This document shows, piece by piece, positions 1 to 10,404 of a DNA stretch of 37,512 nucleotides. Both the position numbers and the translations under genes were made by a program. Numbering within the stretch: the stretch's first letter is position 1; every line of letters begins with the position of its first letter. This DNA is from Selaginella moellendorffii (lineage: Eukaryota > Streptophyta > Lycopodiopsida > Selaginellales > Selaginellaceae), in NCBI RefSeq assembly GCF_000143415.4, contig NW_003314269.1, forward strand, positions 3,157,060 through 3,194,571, read 5' to 3'. The notes beneath the pieces are model-generated. The model did no database searches and was not told where the DNA came from. It saw nothing but the letters and a program-made list of their open reading frames with translations.

Positions 1-997
1 GACCAAGAGGGCTGAACATCCATACTCATACAAGTGATACTGGAGTACTTTCAACAAGTGCTCTAGTTGTGCCTTGGAAAACTTCTTCTGGTATTCTAGT
101 CTTGCTGTGGTAATCCTCTATCTCTAGTTGAAGAAAATGTTGTAGATGACAACTCACAAGGTATTCCCAATGTTGTGGTATATGGTTATGCAGGATAATA
201 GTGACACTTGGGTGCTAGTGTGCTCACTCCAGAAAATTAAGCCCCAAAGCTTCAATGCCACCAATTGGTCAAAGGTATAGTTAGTGCTAATTTCAGTCTG
301 CCTATGTTGTGCCAATGGTAAACATGGCTTGGACATATGCTAAACCACCTCTAGCCTGAACAATATATAAGCTTCACAACATACACTATGCAAAGCAATA
401 TATCAAAGGTTACACTTTCCAAATTTAGTTTGATGGATGATTGGCTATTTTTTGTAATTTTTGATAATGATTATACATCTCTTTTGATTAGGTGATTGAT
501 GATTTCTAGTGGTTAATTGTTTTTTTTTTCTTTTATAACTTTTGGCTTTTTGCATTACCATATGTTATTTTGGATTAGTTTTTCATTTTGCTTATTAATC
601 GATGATACTTTGTGTTTTTTGTGCTGTTTTTTATAAGTTGTTTGGCATGCTATCTACAATATTTGGTATCATTAAGTTTTTCTTATGATATACTTGCTAT
701 TAAATTTTGTTGGATAGTTAATCCTATGTTTTCAAACTATAATGATCTTTCTGTTTTATCAATTGATAATTTACTTGAAATACTTTTGTATTCTAATTTA
801 AGATTTACTCACTGATAATTTTGTCTAAGATATCTTTGTGATATTATCCATCATATTGCTCTTGAGTTTTGACTAGTATAAGCAAATTGTTTTTGATATT
901 TCATGTGCATGGTGAAATCTCTAGCCATGGGATGACTAATTATCTTAATGTAGGGAACAACAATCAATTGACATAGAGCCGGTGCACAAATAGTAAG
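1..997. other. Unassigned AT-rich DNA at the left edge
   Basis: I recognise no gene here. The minus strand between about 10 and 336 reads like decayed coding sequence: a 60-residue open stretch, then a stop-interrupted stretch rich in Lys, Leu, Gln and Glu. It matches no family I can name. Positions 420-960 are T-rich with no structure that I can support. Confidence 0.4.
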
Positions 998-1335
998 TGT
1001 AGCACATGTGGTTTTCACCTTTTATCCTATGGTGATTTACCATAGGATAACCACCAAGGGAACTTAAACCACCATATACCATGTGCTATATGCTATGTGT
1101 TTAAGGATAGTGGAGTAAAACTTGAGTTTTAGGGCTTTGGGCCACTGAATGAAAGTATAGAGCTAAACTCCCAAGCTTGTAACCAAAGAACAAAGGAATT
1201 AAAGCATAGAGCAACTTTTGAGCATTTAGCCCAAAGAATGAAGGGACAAAAGCACAAAGCAATGTAGGAATAGTCTTAGAGCATCTAACATCCTAATGCC
1301 AAGACCAACAAATAAAATGAAGCCAAAAAAATATA
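998..1335 (-). repeat. LTR-like dispersed repeat R, copy 1
   Basis: This roughly 335-bp block is repeated in the same orientation at 36316-36655 and, more diverged and inverted, within 20124-20371. Read on the minus strand it ends in GCTACA, and the inverted copy begins TGTCATG just after a purine tract, so the family looks like an LTR. A perfect 11-bp hairpin lies at 1023-1049 (arms TATCCTATGGT and ACCATAGGATA, loop GATTT). The right limit is where similarity to the 36-kb copy stops, beside the A LTR. No clear target duplication was found. Confidence 0.6.
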
Positions 1336-2425
1336 AAGAACTAACTCTTTGAGGTGGCGTAAGTTAAAGAATGCCTAAAACCACGACCAAAATGATAAAG
1401 AGTTCATCGGATGAAACCAAGTTCGAGATCGACTCCGAAATCAAGATTGAGACCGAATTCGAGACCAAGTTTGAGATTGAGCCTGAGGTCCAAAGACCGA
1501 GCTTGAAGTCGGGTCCGAGATCGAGTTCGAGACCAAGTCTAAGGTCGAGTCTGAGATCCAATCCAAGATCAAGTCTGAGATCCAATCCAAAATCAAGTTT
1601 AAGATCGAGTTGGAGACCGAGTCTAAATATTAATACAGATCATGGGGTGAAAGCACAAAGTGTGTCTCCCGGGGGGGGAGAGGGGGGGGCTGCAGGGGTT
1701 TCTAAAAGTATTGTAGGAATAATGAGGTTTAGGAATTAATCTTGAAGGAATTCTTCAATAGTGCTTCCAAATTAACTTAAAGTTGACACTGGGGTTTAAG
1801 GGCTTTAGGTAGGAGTGAGCATGGAGTTAGATGGTGTGAGGGAGGTCACTTGAGGAAATGCTTAAGAGCAGCTCCCACTCTCGGAAGGGAAACTGACTAT
1901 GGTGCTCCCAACTCATGTGAAGTGGTGCCCCACTTGAGTATTATGTAGCTCATTGGTCTTTGCTCATTCCTAAGGGCTTAGGCCTTTCCTTTGAGATGGA
2001 AGTGGGGGAGTAGGGGTACCCACACTGAGTCATTAAGCCATGATGTTTCCCTTTGAGATCTTGAAGTAAATAATGCACCTAAGGCTTGTGAATTAAAGGG
2101 TCCCATAATCAAGTCTTATAGTACCAAGTGATTTTAGAAACTTAGAAACTTGATGTGTTTAGCTATTTGTGTTTGTAAGGAGTGTAGCCGAACCTTAAAT
2201 CTAATCTAACCAGGAGAAGGGGATTGGGAGAGAATTTTGGAATTCGTGGATGGATGGGTAACACCCCGTTGCTCGTGCAATGAGTAGTTGAAATTAAGTA
2301 GGACTAAGTAGGAGCTAGTATCATAAGTAGGAACTTTGGCAAGGGAATTTAACTAAAGCCAAGGTAGTAGTGGTCGGATGGACAAGGTAAGCTAGCAAAT
2401 TAGAAGGGAAAAATTATAGCTTACA
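1336..2425 (+). repeat. 5' LTR of degenerate chromovirus A
   Basis: This matches 18171-19208 along its length: the ACTCTTTGAGGTG start region, a GAGTCC/GAGATC-like degenerate hexamer tract (1420-1625), a 'GGTGAAAGC-CAAAG' motif, and the terminal CTTACA. The two copies differ at perhaps one base in five by eye, so the insertion is old. The left edge is blurred because repeat R abuts it and no TG start is preserved. The hexamer tract and the following motif are also in the B LTRs, which marks A and B as relatives. Confidence 0.7.
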
Positions 2426-2428
2426 ATT

Positions 2429-2441
2429 TGGTATCAAAGCC
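2429..2441 (+). other. Primer-binding site of A (initiator-Met tRNA type)
   Basis: TGGTATCAAAGCC follows the LTR terminus (CTTACA) after a three-base gap. It differs by one base from TGGTATCAGAGCC, the well-known plant initiator-methionine tRNA primer site. The young B element has TGGTATCGGAGCT at the same place and the second A copy has TAGTATCAAAGCT. Confidence 0.8.
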
Positions 2442-2484
2442 TTTTCCTTAGTTTTAACAAAGGATAGAGGTAGATTATTAGGAG

Positions 2485-3640
2485 ATGGCTAAAGCAGAGC
2501 ATAAGAGAACCAAGGCGAAGATGGAACCTTCTCTAGAGCTGGAGCCTCAAGTCAAACAAGAAGCTATGGATGAGGAATCCTTGCATGAGGACTTTAGTGA
2601 GGAAACTTTCAAATAGGAGTCCAGTGGTGAGGTTTGGTCCTTCAAGACTTCATTAGATATTTTAGAAGGACAATTAGTATAGACTAATGCCCTATTGGAG
2701 ATTCTCATACACAAGCTAAAGCATGACAAAAAGCAGAAGAAAAATTGCAAATGTTGGCAATGCAAAAGGAGGGGACTGAGGCGGAACTGAACAAAGTTGA
2801 ACAAACCAAAGTGGAATCAATCCCTTAAGCAATTCCCAAGTACAAACCAAAACCCCCACCGGTCTTCAAGGGAGTGAATGATTATAAAGTGGTGGAGGAT
2901 TGGTTTTATGATATAAAGGATTACTTCCGAGCGTTGCATTTATTGAGCTTGGAGAAGGTCCGAAGTGCAAAACCATACTTGACAGATAATGCTAAATCTT
3001 GGTGGAGAATAATAGAGGTCAATGAAGAACTGATGGCCACTTGGGAAATGATAAAGGTAAGGATCTGTGCAACTTACATTCTTTCAAATGTTACTCTGCA
3101 CCTAAGGGATAAGCTGAATAAGCTGAAGCAAACAAGAACCATTCAAGAGTATGTGAATGCATTTATGGCAAAGAGGATACTTGTCACGGACATCGGTGAC
3201 ATGGATGCATTCCATGCCTTTATATAAGACTTGCAGACTTGGGTTCGAGACGAGGTGATGCATTGGAACCCAACCAACTACAAGGAAACATTAGATACAG
3301 CTATTAAGGTGCATTTTAATGATAACTTGTGAAAGGGGAATATAATGGGGTTAGGGTCTATATTTAGAAAATGAGCCAAACCAAGAGGGACATATAGCAA
3401 AGGAAATTCAAAAAGAGTTTCTCTAAGAATGAGTCCTCAAAGTTTTGGAAAGGTAAATTTGGTGGCCAATGAGCAAGTACAAATAGGAGTCAAGCGAAAG
3501 GGGATAAACCCACGAATAAAAAGGTTAACTCGGCTAGTAGTGTGGGAAACAACATATGTTTCAATTACTATGAAGCAGGACACTTTTCGAAAGAATGCTC
3601 CTACTCGAAGAAGGCCAAAGTTAATATAGCCATTAAGTTA
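2485..3640 (+). pseudogene. Degenerate gag of chromovirus A
   Basis: The likely start is ATG 2485, which opens a Lys/Glu-rich N-terminus with early stops. After a frame change, 2830-3230 reads as the capsid-type Retrotrans_gag domain, with the typical Tyr-Leu...Ala...Trp-Trp segment near 2970-3010. A single CX2CX4HX4C zinc knuckle lies at 3557-3598, but its second Cys codon is now TAC (Tyr), so zinc binding should be lost. Several stops and at least one frameshift break the frame. Family knowledge: Gag forms the virus-like particle and the knuckle binds the element's RNA. Confidence 0.75.
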
Positions 3641-4220
3641 GGTGAAATCCAAAGTGAGGTATATGATCCAATCCTTAGCTCAAAGTTACTCATTACATAA
3701 GAAATTTTGGTGGAGAGTCATTTGCGACATCTACTAACCCTCTCAGAGAAGCTTAGAGGTAGCTTTATTAAGATCCTTATTAATACGGGTGCCTTGAATA
3801 ATTTTATAGCTGCAGACATAATCCAGCAAGTTGGACTAATAGTGTAGCAGTTGGGTGAATCGAGGACTATAAAGTTTGTTTAAGGTGAGGTATTTTGACA
3901 AGTAAGAGTTGAAATAGGGACATGGAAAGTAAACATGGATTTCACTGTGTTTAACATAATAAGATTTGAGATGGATTGGTTCAATTGGTTTGTGGTAACC
4001 TTGTATGGAAAAGGTAGGAACTTTGTGGTACTGGCAAATGCCTGAGGAGAATAATCCAGAGTGGAGGCCTAGGATTTAAAGGTAAGGCAATATAAGGCTA
4101 AAGACTCCTGCTTGAACTTGGTGTCCATGAGAAGATAACTCATTAAAGGAACCAATACAACATTTTTGTGTGTTTACTCTCAGTCAGGAGTGACAAAAAA
4201 CAAGAATAGAAAAAGTACCT
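3641..4220 (+). pseudogene. Degenerate aspartic protease region of A
   Basis: The retroviral-type protease motif Asp-Thr/Ser-Gly is visible at 3782-3790 as Asn-Thr-Gly: the catalytic Asp codon is AAT, consistent with one G-to-A change. It is followed by Asn-Asn-Phe-Ile and a Gly-Leu hydrophobic stretch as in plant gypsy proteases. Multiple stops follow (for example near 3847 and 3883). Inactive without doubt. Confidence 0.65.
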
Positions 4221-4960
4221 TTAGTGATATAGTAGATGTTAAACCAATTTCAAGATACCATGTTAGAAGAGTTACCGGTGGGGTTACCCCCCACATGACT
4301 GATAAAACATAAGATCAAGCTAGTCGAGAGTGCTAAGGTGATGGTTTGTCCCCTCTATCGGTTGAACGAAAAGAAACTTAAGGAGCTCAAACACCAATTT
4401 AAAGAGTTGGTGAATAAAGAGTATGTTAGGTTGAGCAAGTCATTATATGGGGCGTTAGTGTTATTTGTGAAAAAGAAAGATGGATCTGTGCACATATGCA
4501 TAGACTATTAGTTGCTCAACAAGTATACAAAGAAGAACAAAAACCCTTTACCAAGGATTGAGGACTTGTTTGATAAGTTGGGAAAGGTGAAATACTTATC
4601 AAGGATTGACTTAAGGTCAAGATACTACCAAATCATGGTAGCAGAGGAAGATGTCGAGAGACAACCTATCAGACAAGGTATAGAAGCTTTGAGTTTCTGG
4701 TGATGCCCTTTTGAATGTCTAATGCACCAGCAAAATTTTTGGCACTGATGAACCATATTATTGTACCATATCTGGATCATCGTGGTCATCTATATTAACG
4801 ACATCCTGATCTATAGCGAGACATTACAGGAGTATGTTGAACACTTGAAACACAAGTTATATGTTAAAGAGAGTAAATATGACTTTGTTCAATAAGAGGT
4901 AAAGTTTCTAAGGCATATGGTGGGCAAGGATGAGCTCAAGATAAATCTTGAGAAAGTTTA
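4221..4960 (+). pseudogene. Degenerate reverse transcriptase of A
   Basis: Ty3/gypsy RT blocks are recognisable in order: the Pro-Leu-Tyr-Arg-Leu region near 4350, Lys-Lys-Lys-Asp-Gly-Ser near 4475, a Leu-Pro-Arg-Ile-Glu-Asp-Leu block near 4550, Ser-Arg-Ile-Asp-Leu-Arg-Ser near 4600, and the YxDD box at 4791-4802. The box reads Tyr-Ile-Asn-Asp, so one catalytic Asp is lost. In-frame stops and a small frame change near 4660-4720 add to the decay. Confidence 0.8.
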
Positions 4961-5759
4961 AGTGATTCAGGAATGGGAATGACCATTGAATATACACTTG
5001 TTAAAGGCATTCTTAGGGCTATGCAACTACTATCGAAAGTTTATCAAACAATATTCAAGAGTAACTTTACCTTTAATGGACCAAACGAAAAAAAGGAAGA
5101 TAGTATAGATAGTGGAATGTTAGGCGGCATTTGTCCATTCAAAGGGAAGTTGAGGAAGACTCCTGTGTTGGCATTACTAGGATTTAGTAATAACTTTGAG
5201 GTAGAAACAGATGCTTCAGACTTTGTGTTGAGCACAATTTTGAAGCAAAATAACTATCAAGTGGTGTTCTTTTCGAAGAAGTTGAACAAAGCTTAGCAAA
5301 AATGGCTTGCCCATGAGAAGGAATTATTTATGGTGGTCAAGGCACTCAAGGAGTGGTGACTCTACCTTGGGAAGCACTTCAAAGTTTACATAGATAATGT
5401 GGTAATGAAACACTTTTTGTCTCAACTTGAATTATGAGGAAAACAAGGTTAGTGGGCCAATGCTTTGGTTGAGTTAGATTGTGAGATTTTGTATAAACCT
5501 AGGAAGAGCAACATCATGGCAAATGCTTTAAGTCGAAAAGCAAGCTTGAAATTAGCAATGTCTAGTGCGACAATAATCTTTTGGGATGATGTATAGATAG
5601 TGTATTAGAAGGATGGTCTAGCATAAGAAGTGTTGCTAAGGAACCAAAAGGTGCGGGATGCTCATTAGAGAGGTGAGTTGTTGACTAAAGAAAAAACAGG
5701 TTATGCAAAACACAATAGACTCATCTATTATAAACAAATGAGGGTGTATGTTTCACAAG
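4961..5759 (+). pseudogene. Degenerate RNase H of A, ending at the B insertion
   Basis: After the RT connection block (Asn-Tyr-Tyr-Arg-Lys-Phe near 5025-5045) the frame reads through a gypsy-type RNase H: Thr-Asp-Ala-Ser-Asp near 5208, a Glu-Lys-Glu-Leu segment near 5317, a Tyr-Ile-Asp-Asn segment near 5390, and the closing Asn-Ala-Leu-Ser-Arg-Lys near 5520. The first Asp and the Glu are kept. Many stops occur. The region towards integrase (5560-5759) is cut at 5764 by the antisense B LTR and resumes at 15013. Confidence 0.75.
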
Positions 5760-5764
5760 GGGAA

Positions 5765-6225
5765 TGTAAGCGATTAAATTTTCCATTCTACTTTAGTCGC
5801 TTAACCGCACCTCCGACTAGTTGGAGGAGTCTCAATCATAACCCCCATAAGTCCTTCTCAGGACTTGGGGCTTGCTAGCCCCGAGAATGGCATCCATGCC
5901 ACTCAACCTTTGCACTTGGTCTAAGTGCTCCATGTGTTCGGTCCCATGACCGACACCCCAAGGCACCACCAACATACCAGCCCGTTATGCTAGGCCATGC
6001 CCAATCACCTTGGTCACATCGGTGGTCCAACACCACCTGCATTGCAATCCCGTCTTTCCAAGACTGGGCCATCCGTCCATGAGTGGTCATCCTAGATCCA
6101 CTCCTTAGCATCCTTAGGATGCCCACAAACATGGGGAATAGCCTACCCCAATATCTCCTTTCTGGTCCCCACTAAGTCCCTCTCTGTCCTTGGCCGTGTT
6201 CGCCAACACTGCCACTGGATCAAGG
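5765..6225 (-). mobile_element. Old antisense B solo LTR, left part
   Basis: This is the reverse complement of the 3' part of the young B LTR (7437-7898); on the plus strand it begins TGTAAGCG, the complement of CGCTTACA. It continues at 13692 and ends at 15012 with TGTCTCACA, so both LTR termini are present with no internal region: a solo LTR of about 1.78 kb. The flanks are GGGAA (5760-5764) and TGGAA (15013-15017), a decayed 5-bp target duplication. It is split at CAAGG (6221-6225) by the young B element. Confidence 0.88.
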
Positions 6226-6726
6226 TGTGAGACACAAAATCCCTAGGCCCCAAAGTGGAGCCGGAAAGGGTGCCACGTGGTAGTGGCTGAAGCGAGAGCC
6301 AAACGAGCGTAACACGTTTGGACCAAAAGCTCCGACTTGAAAAGTCAAGAGCGGGAGTGGAACTCCCAACGAAGTGCTCGAGGAACGAGCACGAAGCGAG
6401 CAAAAAGCGAGGCTCCAAAAAGGGACCCAAAAGGACCAACACATGACACGTGGAAGTGTCCGAGATGGACTCGAGTTGGAGTCCGAAGTGGAGTCCGAGA
6501 TGGACTCGAGTTGGAGTCCGAAGTGGAGTCCGAGATGGACCCGAGTTGGAGTCCGAAATGGAGTCCGAGATGGACCCGAGATGGAGTCCGAGATGGAGTC
6601 CGAGATGGACCCGAGATGGAGTCCGAGATGGACCCGAAATGGAGTCCGAGATGGACCCGAGATGGAGTCCGAGATGGAGTCCGAGATGGAGTCCGAGATG
6701 GAGTCCGAAGTCGAGACCAAGACCGG

Positions 6727-6758
<32 letters not shown>

Positions 6759-7898
6759 TCGGGACCGAGACCGAGACCGAGGCCGAGGCCGAGACCGAGC
6801 CCGAGCCCGAGCCCGAGTCCGAGTCCGAGTCCGAGTCCGAGTCCGAGTCCGAGTCCGAGTCCGAGTCCGAGTCCGAGTCCGAGTCCGAGTCCGGAGCCTG
6901 AGAGGGTGAAAGCCCAAAGCGTTCGTCTCCCAGACCCTGGGGGGTTTGGTGAGCTCCAAAAGTATAGTAGGGGGAGGACTGCAGTGGAGCCAGTTTGGCC
7001 AGGAAAGGCCAGTTTGGCCCAGGAAGGCCGGACCCAGTGTTGGGTGATGAGCTGCCCACTGGGAAGTCCAAGACTAGAGTGAACACGGACCGACAAACGG
7101 GGTAGCTTGGTGAAGTGTTCAAGAGCCGGCTCTAGTTCCCCCGGGAGATCGACGGGCCGATGCTCCCAGTCCAAGTGTGGGTGGCACTACCTACTTGGAT
7201 ACCTGGTGTGGCTCAACGGAACCCGCTCTAAGCCCATGGCTAGAGCACCCAAGGGCAGAAGGCGAGGAGAGTACCCAGGTGGCTCGCGTAAGGCCACGGT
7301 GTTCCGAAATGTTGTCCCAAAGGCCCAGACTGTGGAAAGGAAGAGGATCAGTCCTCTGGGGTAGTGACCAAGGACACAGTCGGGTGGTGAGGAAGTCCCA
7401 AAGGACTGTGGGACTTAGTGGTCGGGCCTGTGGGTCTCGATCCAGTGGCAGTGTTGGCAAACACGGCCAGGGGCAGAAAGGGACTTAGTGGGGACTGACA
7501 GAGGGATATTGGGGAAGGCTATTCCCCTTGTCGGTGGGCATCCTAAGGATGCTAAGGAGTGGATCCGAGATGACCACTCACGGATGGTTTGCCTAGTCTT
7601 GGAGAGCCAAGACTGTGATGCAAGTGGTATTGGACTACCAGTGTTGCAAAAAGGTGATTGGGCATGGCCTTAGCGTAACGGGCTGCTATGTCGGTGGTAC
7701 CTTTGAGTGTCGGTCATGGGATCGGACACGTGGAGCACTTGGACCAAGTGCAAATGTTGAGTGGCATGGATGCCATTCTCGGGGCTAGCAAGTCCCAAGT
7801 CCTGGATTGGACTTATGGAGGTTGTGAATGAGACTCCTCCAAGTGGTCAGAGGTGTGGTTAAGTGACTAAAGTAGAATGGAAAATTTAGTCGCTTACA
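6226..7898 (+). repeat. 5' LTR of young B
   Basis: 1,673 bp, TGTGAGACAC to CGCTTACA. A hexamer array occupies 6459-6894. Perfect hairpins stud the rest, for example 6374-6392 (GTGCTCG/CGAGCAC), 7393-7416 (AAGTCCCA/TGGGACTT) and 7595-7614 (AGTCTTGG/CCAAGACT). Near the terminus an arm at about 7858-7870 pairs with 7885-7897 as a stem of about 12 bp with one wobble. Compared with 12050-13686 I spotted four substitutions plus six extra hexamer units here. No TATA box could be assigned. Confidence 0.93.
6459..6894 (+). repeat. GAGTCC/GAGATG/GACCGA hexamer array in the 5' B LTR
   Basis: Three blocks are visible: a 12-mer-like mix of GAGTCCGAGATG and GACCCGAGATG (6459-6715), then GACCGA-type units (about 6716-6795), then GAGTCC/CCGAGC units (about 6795-6894). 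The unit is 6 bp and none of the variants creates a stop in several frames. Long spurious open frames therefore appear on both strands, encoding Asp-Ser, Arg-Thr, Gly-Leu, Glu-Ser, Ser-Pro or Arg-Val dipeptide runs. The array is shorter by 36 bp in the 3' LTR and degenerate in the older LTR copies. Confidence 0.95.
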
Positions 7899-7901
7899 AT
7901 T

Positions 7902-7914
7902 TGGTATCGGAGCT
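7902..7914 (+). other. Primer-binding site of B (initiator-Met tRNA type)
   Basis: TGGTATCGGAGCT lies three bases after the 5' LTR end. It matches the plant initiator-Met primer sequence TGGTATCAGAGCC except at two positions and corresponds to the A-element site. It supports the reading of 7899-12049 as the internal region of a plus-strand element. Confidence 0.85.
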
Positions 7915-8981
7915 GTTCCTTAGTCCGACTTTTATTGGTGCTCAAGTATATCACCACTAGTGTTGGCATCGGAAGGTCCGAGAAGTGGGCTTATCCTTGA
8001 GGAGTAGCAAGTCGGGAAGACATGGCTCTCCATTACAGTTCATGTGTGAACTTGTAGACGAGGTGGTGGATAAAAAAGGGCCAATAATGGAACGACTTTG
8101 GGATCTTGGGAACAGTATATGGTTTTCCTCAAAGAGTTGAGGATGTGATCCAGATGAGCGTTTGACTTAGCAAACTGGCTAATGTAGTTGTGGTAAACAA
8201 CTACAGTTGGGATCACGGGAAAGATAAAGACTCCAAAGCAATAAAGGAGTCACAAGATTTTCCTCATATAGTTGAGGTTGGTCCTCATGAATGTGAGACC
8301 AGAAGTAATGACCGTGGGAGGTCAAATACGGAAGAGGACTCAAGTCCTTGAAATGGTAGCCGGGGCTACCTTTAATAAATGCTGGAACAACCCAAGGAGT
8401 TGGGGGGTGTACTTAGAGATGAGTGGTATTCTCATCGCATGGACAAGTAGTCCTAAGGGGCAAAAGTTGCCTCCAGAGAACAAAATCAAGTGTCGGAGTA
8501 ACACTTGTGAAAATAGTCCTTTTGAGTAGGACAGGAATGCAAGAAGTGTATTCCAGTGAGCTAGTGCCTCACAAGTAGGACCTTACGGGTATGTGGATTA
8601 ACCAAGTCCAAAACTGCTGGATGACTCAAGTAAAGTCAACGGATGGTCCTAAAAGGACTAATGGAAGCATTTGGACTGTGGTGTGTTGTACCCCACAAAG
8701 GATGGGGGGGGGATCATAGGATCCAAGGATGAGAACAGAGGGTATCTCATCGATGGCAAAATGTGCCATGCTAAAGTTATGGGAAAGGTGTTCCCAGAAG
8801 AAAACAACTTTGACATAAAGTTGTGTGTGACCTCTATGGTGCAGTGCTAACGGATGGTTGGCATGAGAAAGAGCGGTGTTGGTCTTGGCAAAGACTTAGA
8901 CACGAAGGGGAAATGTCATAGAGGTAGGCTCGTGGAGCCGATGGGGTGGAGACACCAAATGTGCCAAGGTGTGATACCTTG

Positions 8982-9052
8982 AGGCTATGTTGGTGGGTTC
9001 ATGAGAACCCCTTGCCAAAGGAATCCCAATGGAAATGGGAATAGCATAGCCT
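8982..9052 (+). other. Three-way-junction candidate within the hairpin string
   Basis: An 8-bp outer stem (AGGCTATG 8982-8989 with CATAGCCT 9045-9052) closes two inner hairpins. One is compound: TTGG/CCAA around GGGTTC/GAACCC with loop ATGA (8990-9018). The other has TCCCA/TGGGA arms (9024-9040). All pairs are Watson-Crick. It is the clearest higher-order fold I could find by eye; other nested stems are at 10607-10633 and 10635-10672. Confidence 0.6.
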
Positions 9053-9307
9053 AAGTTGCAGAGCATGCAGTTGGAGTGTGGTGACCCAGATAATGATGGA
9101 GGTGTGAAAGCACCAAGCAATGAGTTGTAGGACTTGACAACTATGAGGCAACTAAGCAAGAGGTGCAAAATAACTAGTTACACGGGTAGAAGGTAGCTAC
9201 CCAAGACTTCTTAATAACATAAGGAAGTTGGATATACCCTTACGGGGGATAAGTTGCTTGTGTTGCGATATAGTAAGTCAATGTCATAAAAGGAAATACT
9301 CATTGTC

Positions 9308-9331
9308 AAAAAAAAAAAAAAAAAAAAAAAA
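9308..9331 (+). repeat. A24 homopolymer inside B
   Basis: An uninterrupted run of 24 A residues in the middle of the internal region. Hairpins continue on both sides (9197-9215 and 9361-9379), so it looks like a later expansion or insertion. It could be a fossil poly(A) junction from a template switch, but no target duplication or LTR boundary is visible beside it. Confidence 0.9.
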
Positions 9332-10393
9332 GCCATCATTGGGACACCCGAACACTCTAGAACACCAGAAGGTGGTGTTTGATGTCGCGAGGGCAATGGA
9401 TAAAGCCCAAGGGACTAAGTCCCTAGCGAATGATGGATAGAAGGTGCTATCCAAATGTCCAAGGTTACGGAGACAGGAGAGGACTGTCTACCCGAGTTGG
9501 ACAAAGCCAAAAATGGAATTTTGGCAAGGCTAGTGATGGGCATGCAAAGGCCCATAAGCAACAATGTAATCCCAGTGTGTGGGATTATAAGGTGAGCATA
9601 CCCGGATTGAGGAACCACTCCCTAGGCTATTGGGTAGGTTCATCCCTAAGAATACTTGCTAAAGCATGATAAAAAGTGCAAAGCTATCCTCCTGGTCTAG
9701 AGGAGAATGACCAAAGGAAAGGTGTGAAGCCAAAAAGCAAGAAGTAAGGGGATAGAACCGAACCGTAGGAATCAAAGGGCATAACCAAGGTTGGTTATGC
9801 CAGCTGGGAGTGGAGAATCAAGTGGGGGCTCGAGGGTGTTGCCGCTAGCAATCGTGATGCTATGGAGAGTCTAAAATATGGAATTGTCCATGCTAGACTA
9901 TGTGGCATTTGGAAGGCTTGCAAAAAGGGAGGCCTTAGCAAGCTGAGGGACAGAGTTCCTTCAAGGTTCCCAAAGATGATTCTAGGTAGCTTAGTACCTA
10001 GAAAGGCTAAGTGTAAATGGTTCATGGAATGCGCGAAATCAGAGTGGCGCAGCAGAAGCGTGGTCTTGAAGCTTGCCATGAGGCAAGGCTATCAAGGTTA
10101 GGGAAGTAGTTCCCGAGTGTTCAAAGAGAGGGCTTTGAACGAAAGTCGATGGTCAAGGACTTTCACGCTTATGCAGGAACCATGTTACAGTGGTCGGAGG
10201 ACTTGCCAAGCGAGATTGGCACGTCGGGGGAACAAATACCCTAGTTGAAGGTGATAACTTCAAAAAGGGTGGGCCATGGGGCCGAGCATGGAGGAGTCCA
10301 TGCATGATCACAAACATGTCAAGTGAGAGGACTTGGCAGTGTGGAGGAACTAGGTTCCTAAACTGTGATCTGTAGCGCGCTTTAAAAATAGGT

Positions 10394-10404
10394 TGGTGCA
10401 CCGG
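10394..10404 (+). promoter_or_regulatory. A-box-like sequence of a possible pol III promoter
   Basis: TGGTGCACCGG fits the A-box consensus TRGYNNARNNG at 10 of 11 positions. Two sequences fitting the B-box consensus GGTTCGANTCC exactly lie downstream (10466-10476 and 10494-10504). The 61-nt gap from this site to the first B box is long for tRNA-like promoters. Transcription by pol III is only a possibility. Confidence 0.25.

Noticed and set aside
154-336. Minus-strand 60-codon frame
   Set aside because: No recognisable motif and flanked by stops; too little to call a gene.
6143-7174. Long open frames on both strands across the hexamer array (also 11949-12962 and 14025-14995)
   Set aside because: They exist because a 6-bp repeat without stops opens several frames at once. 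Their products are dipeptide runs, they overlap LTRs in both senses, and they match no protein family.
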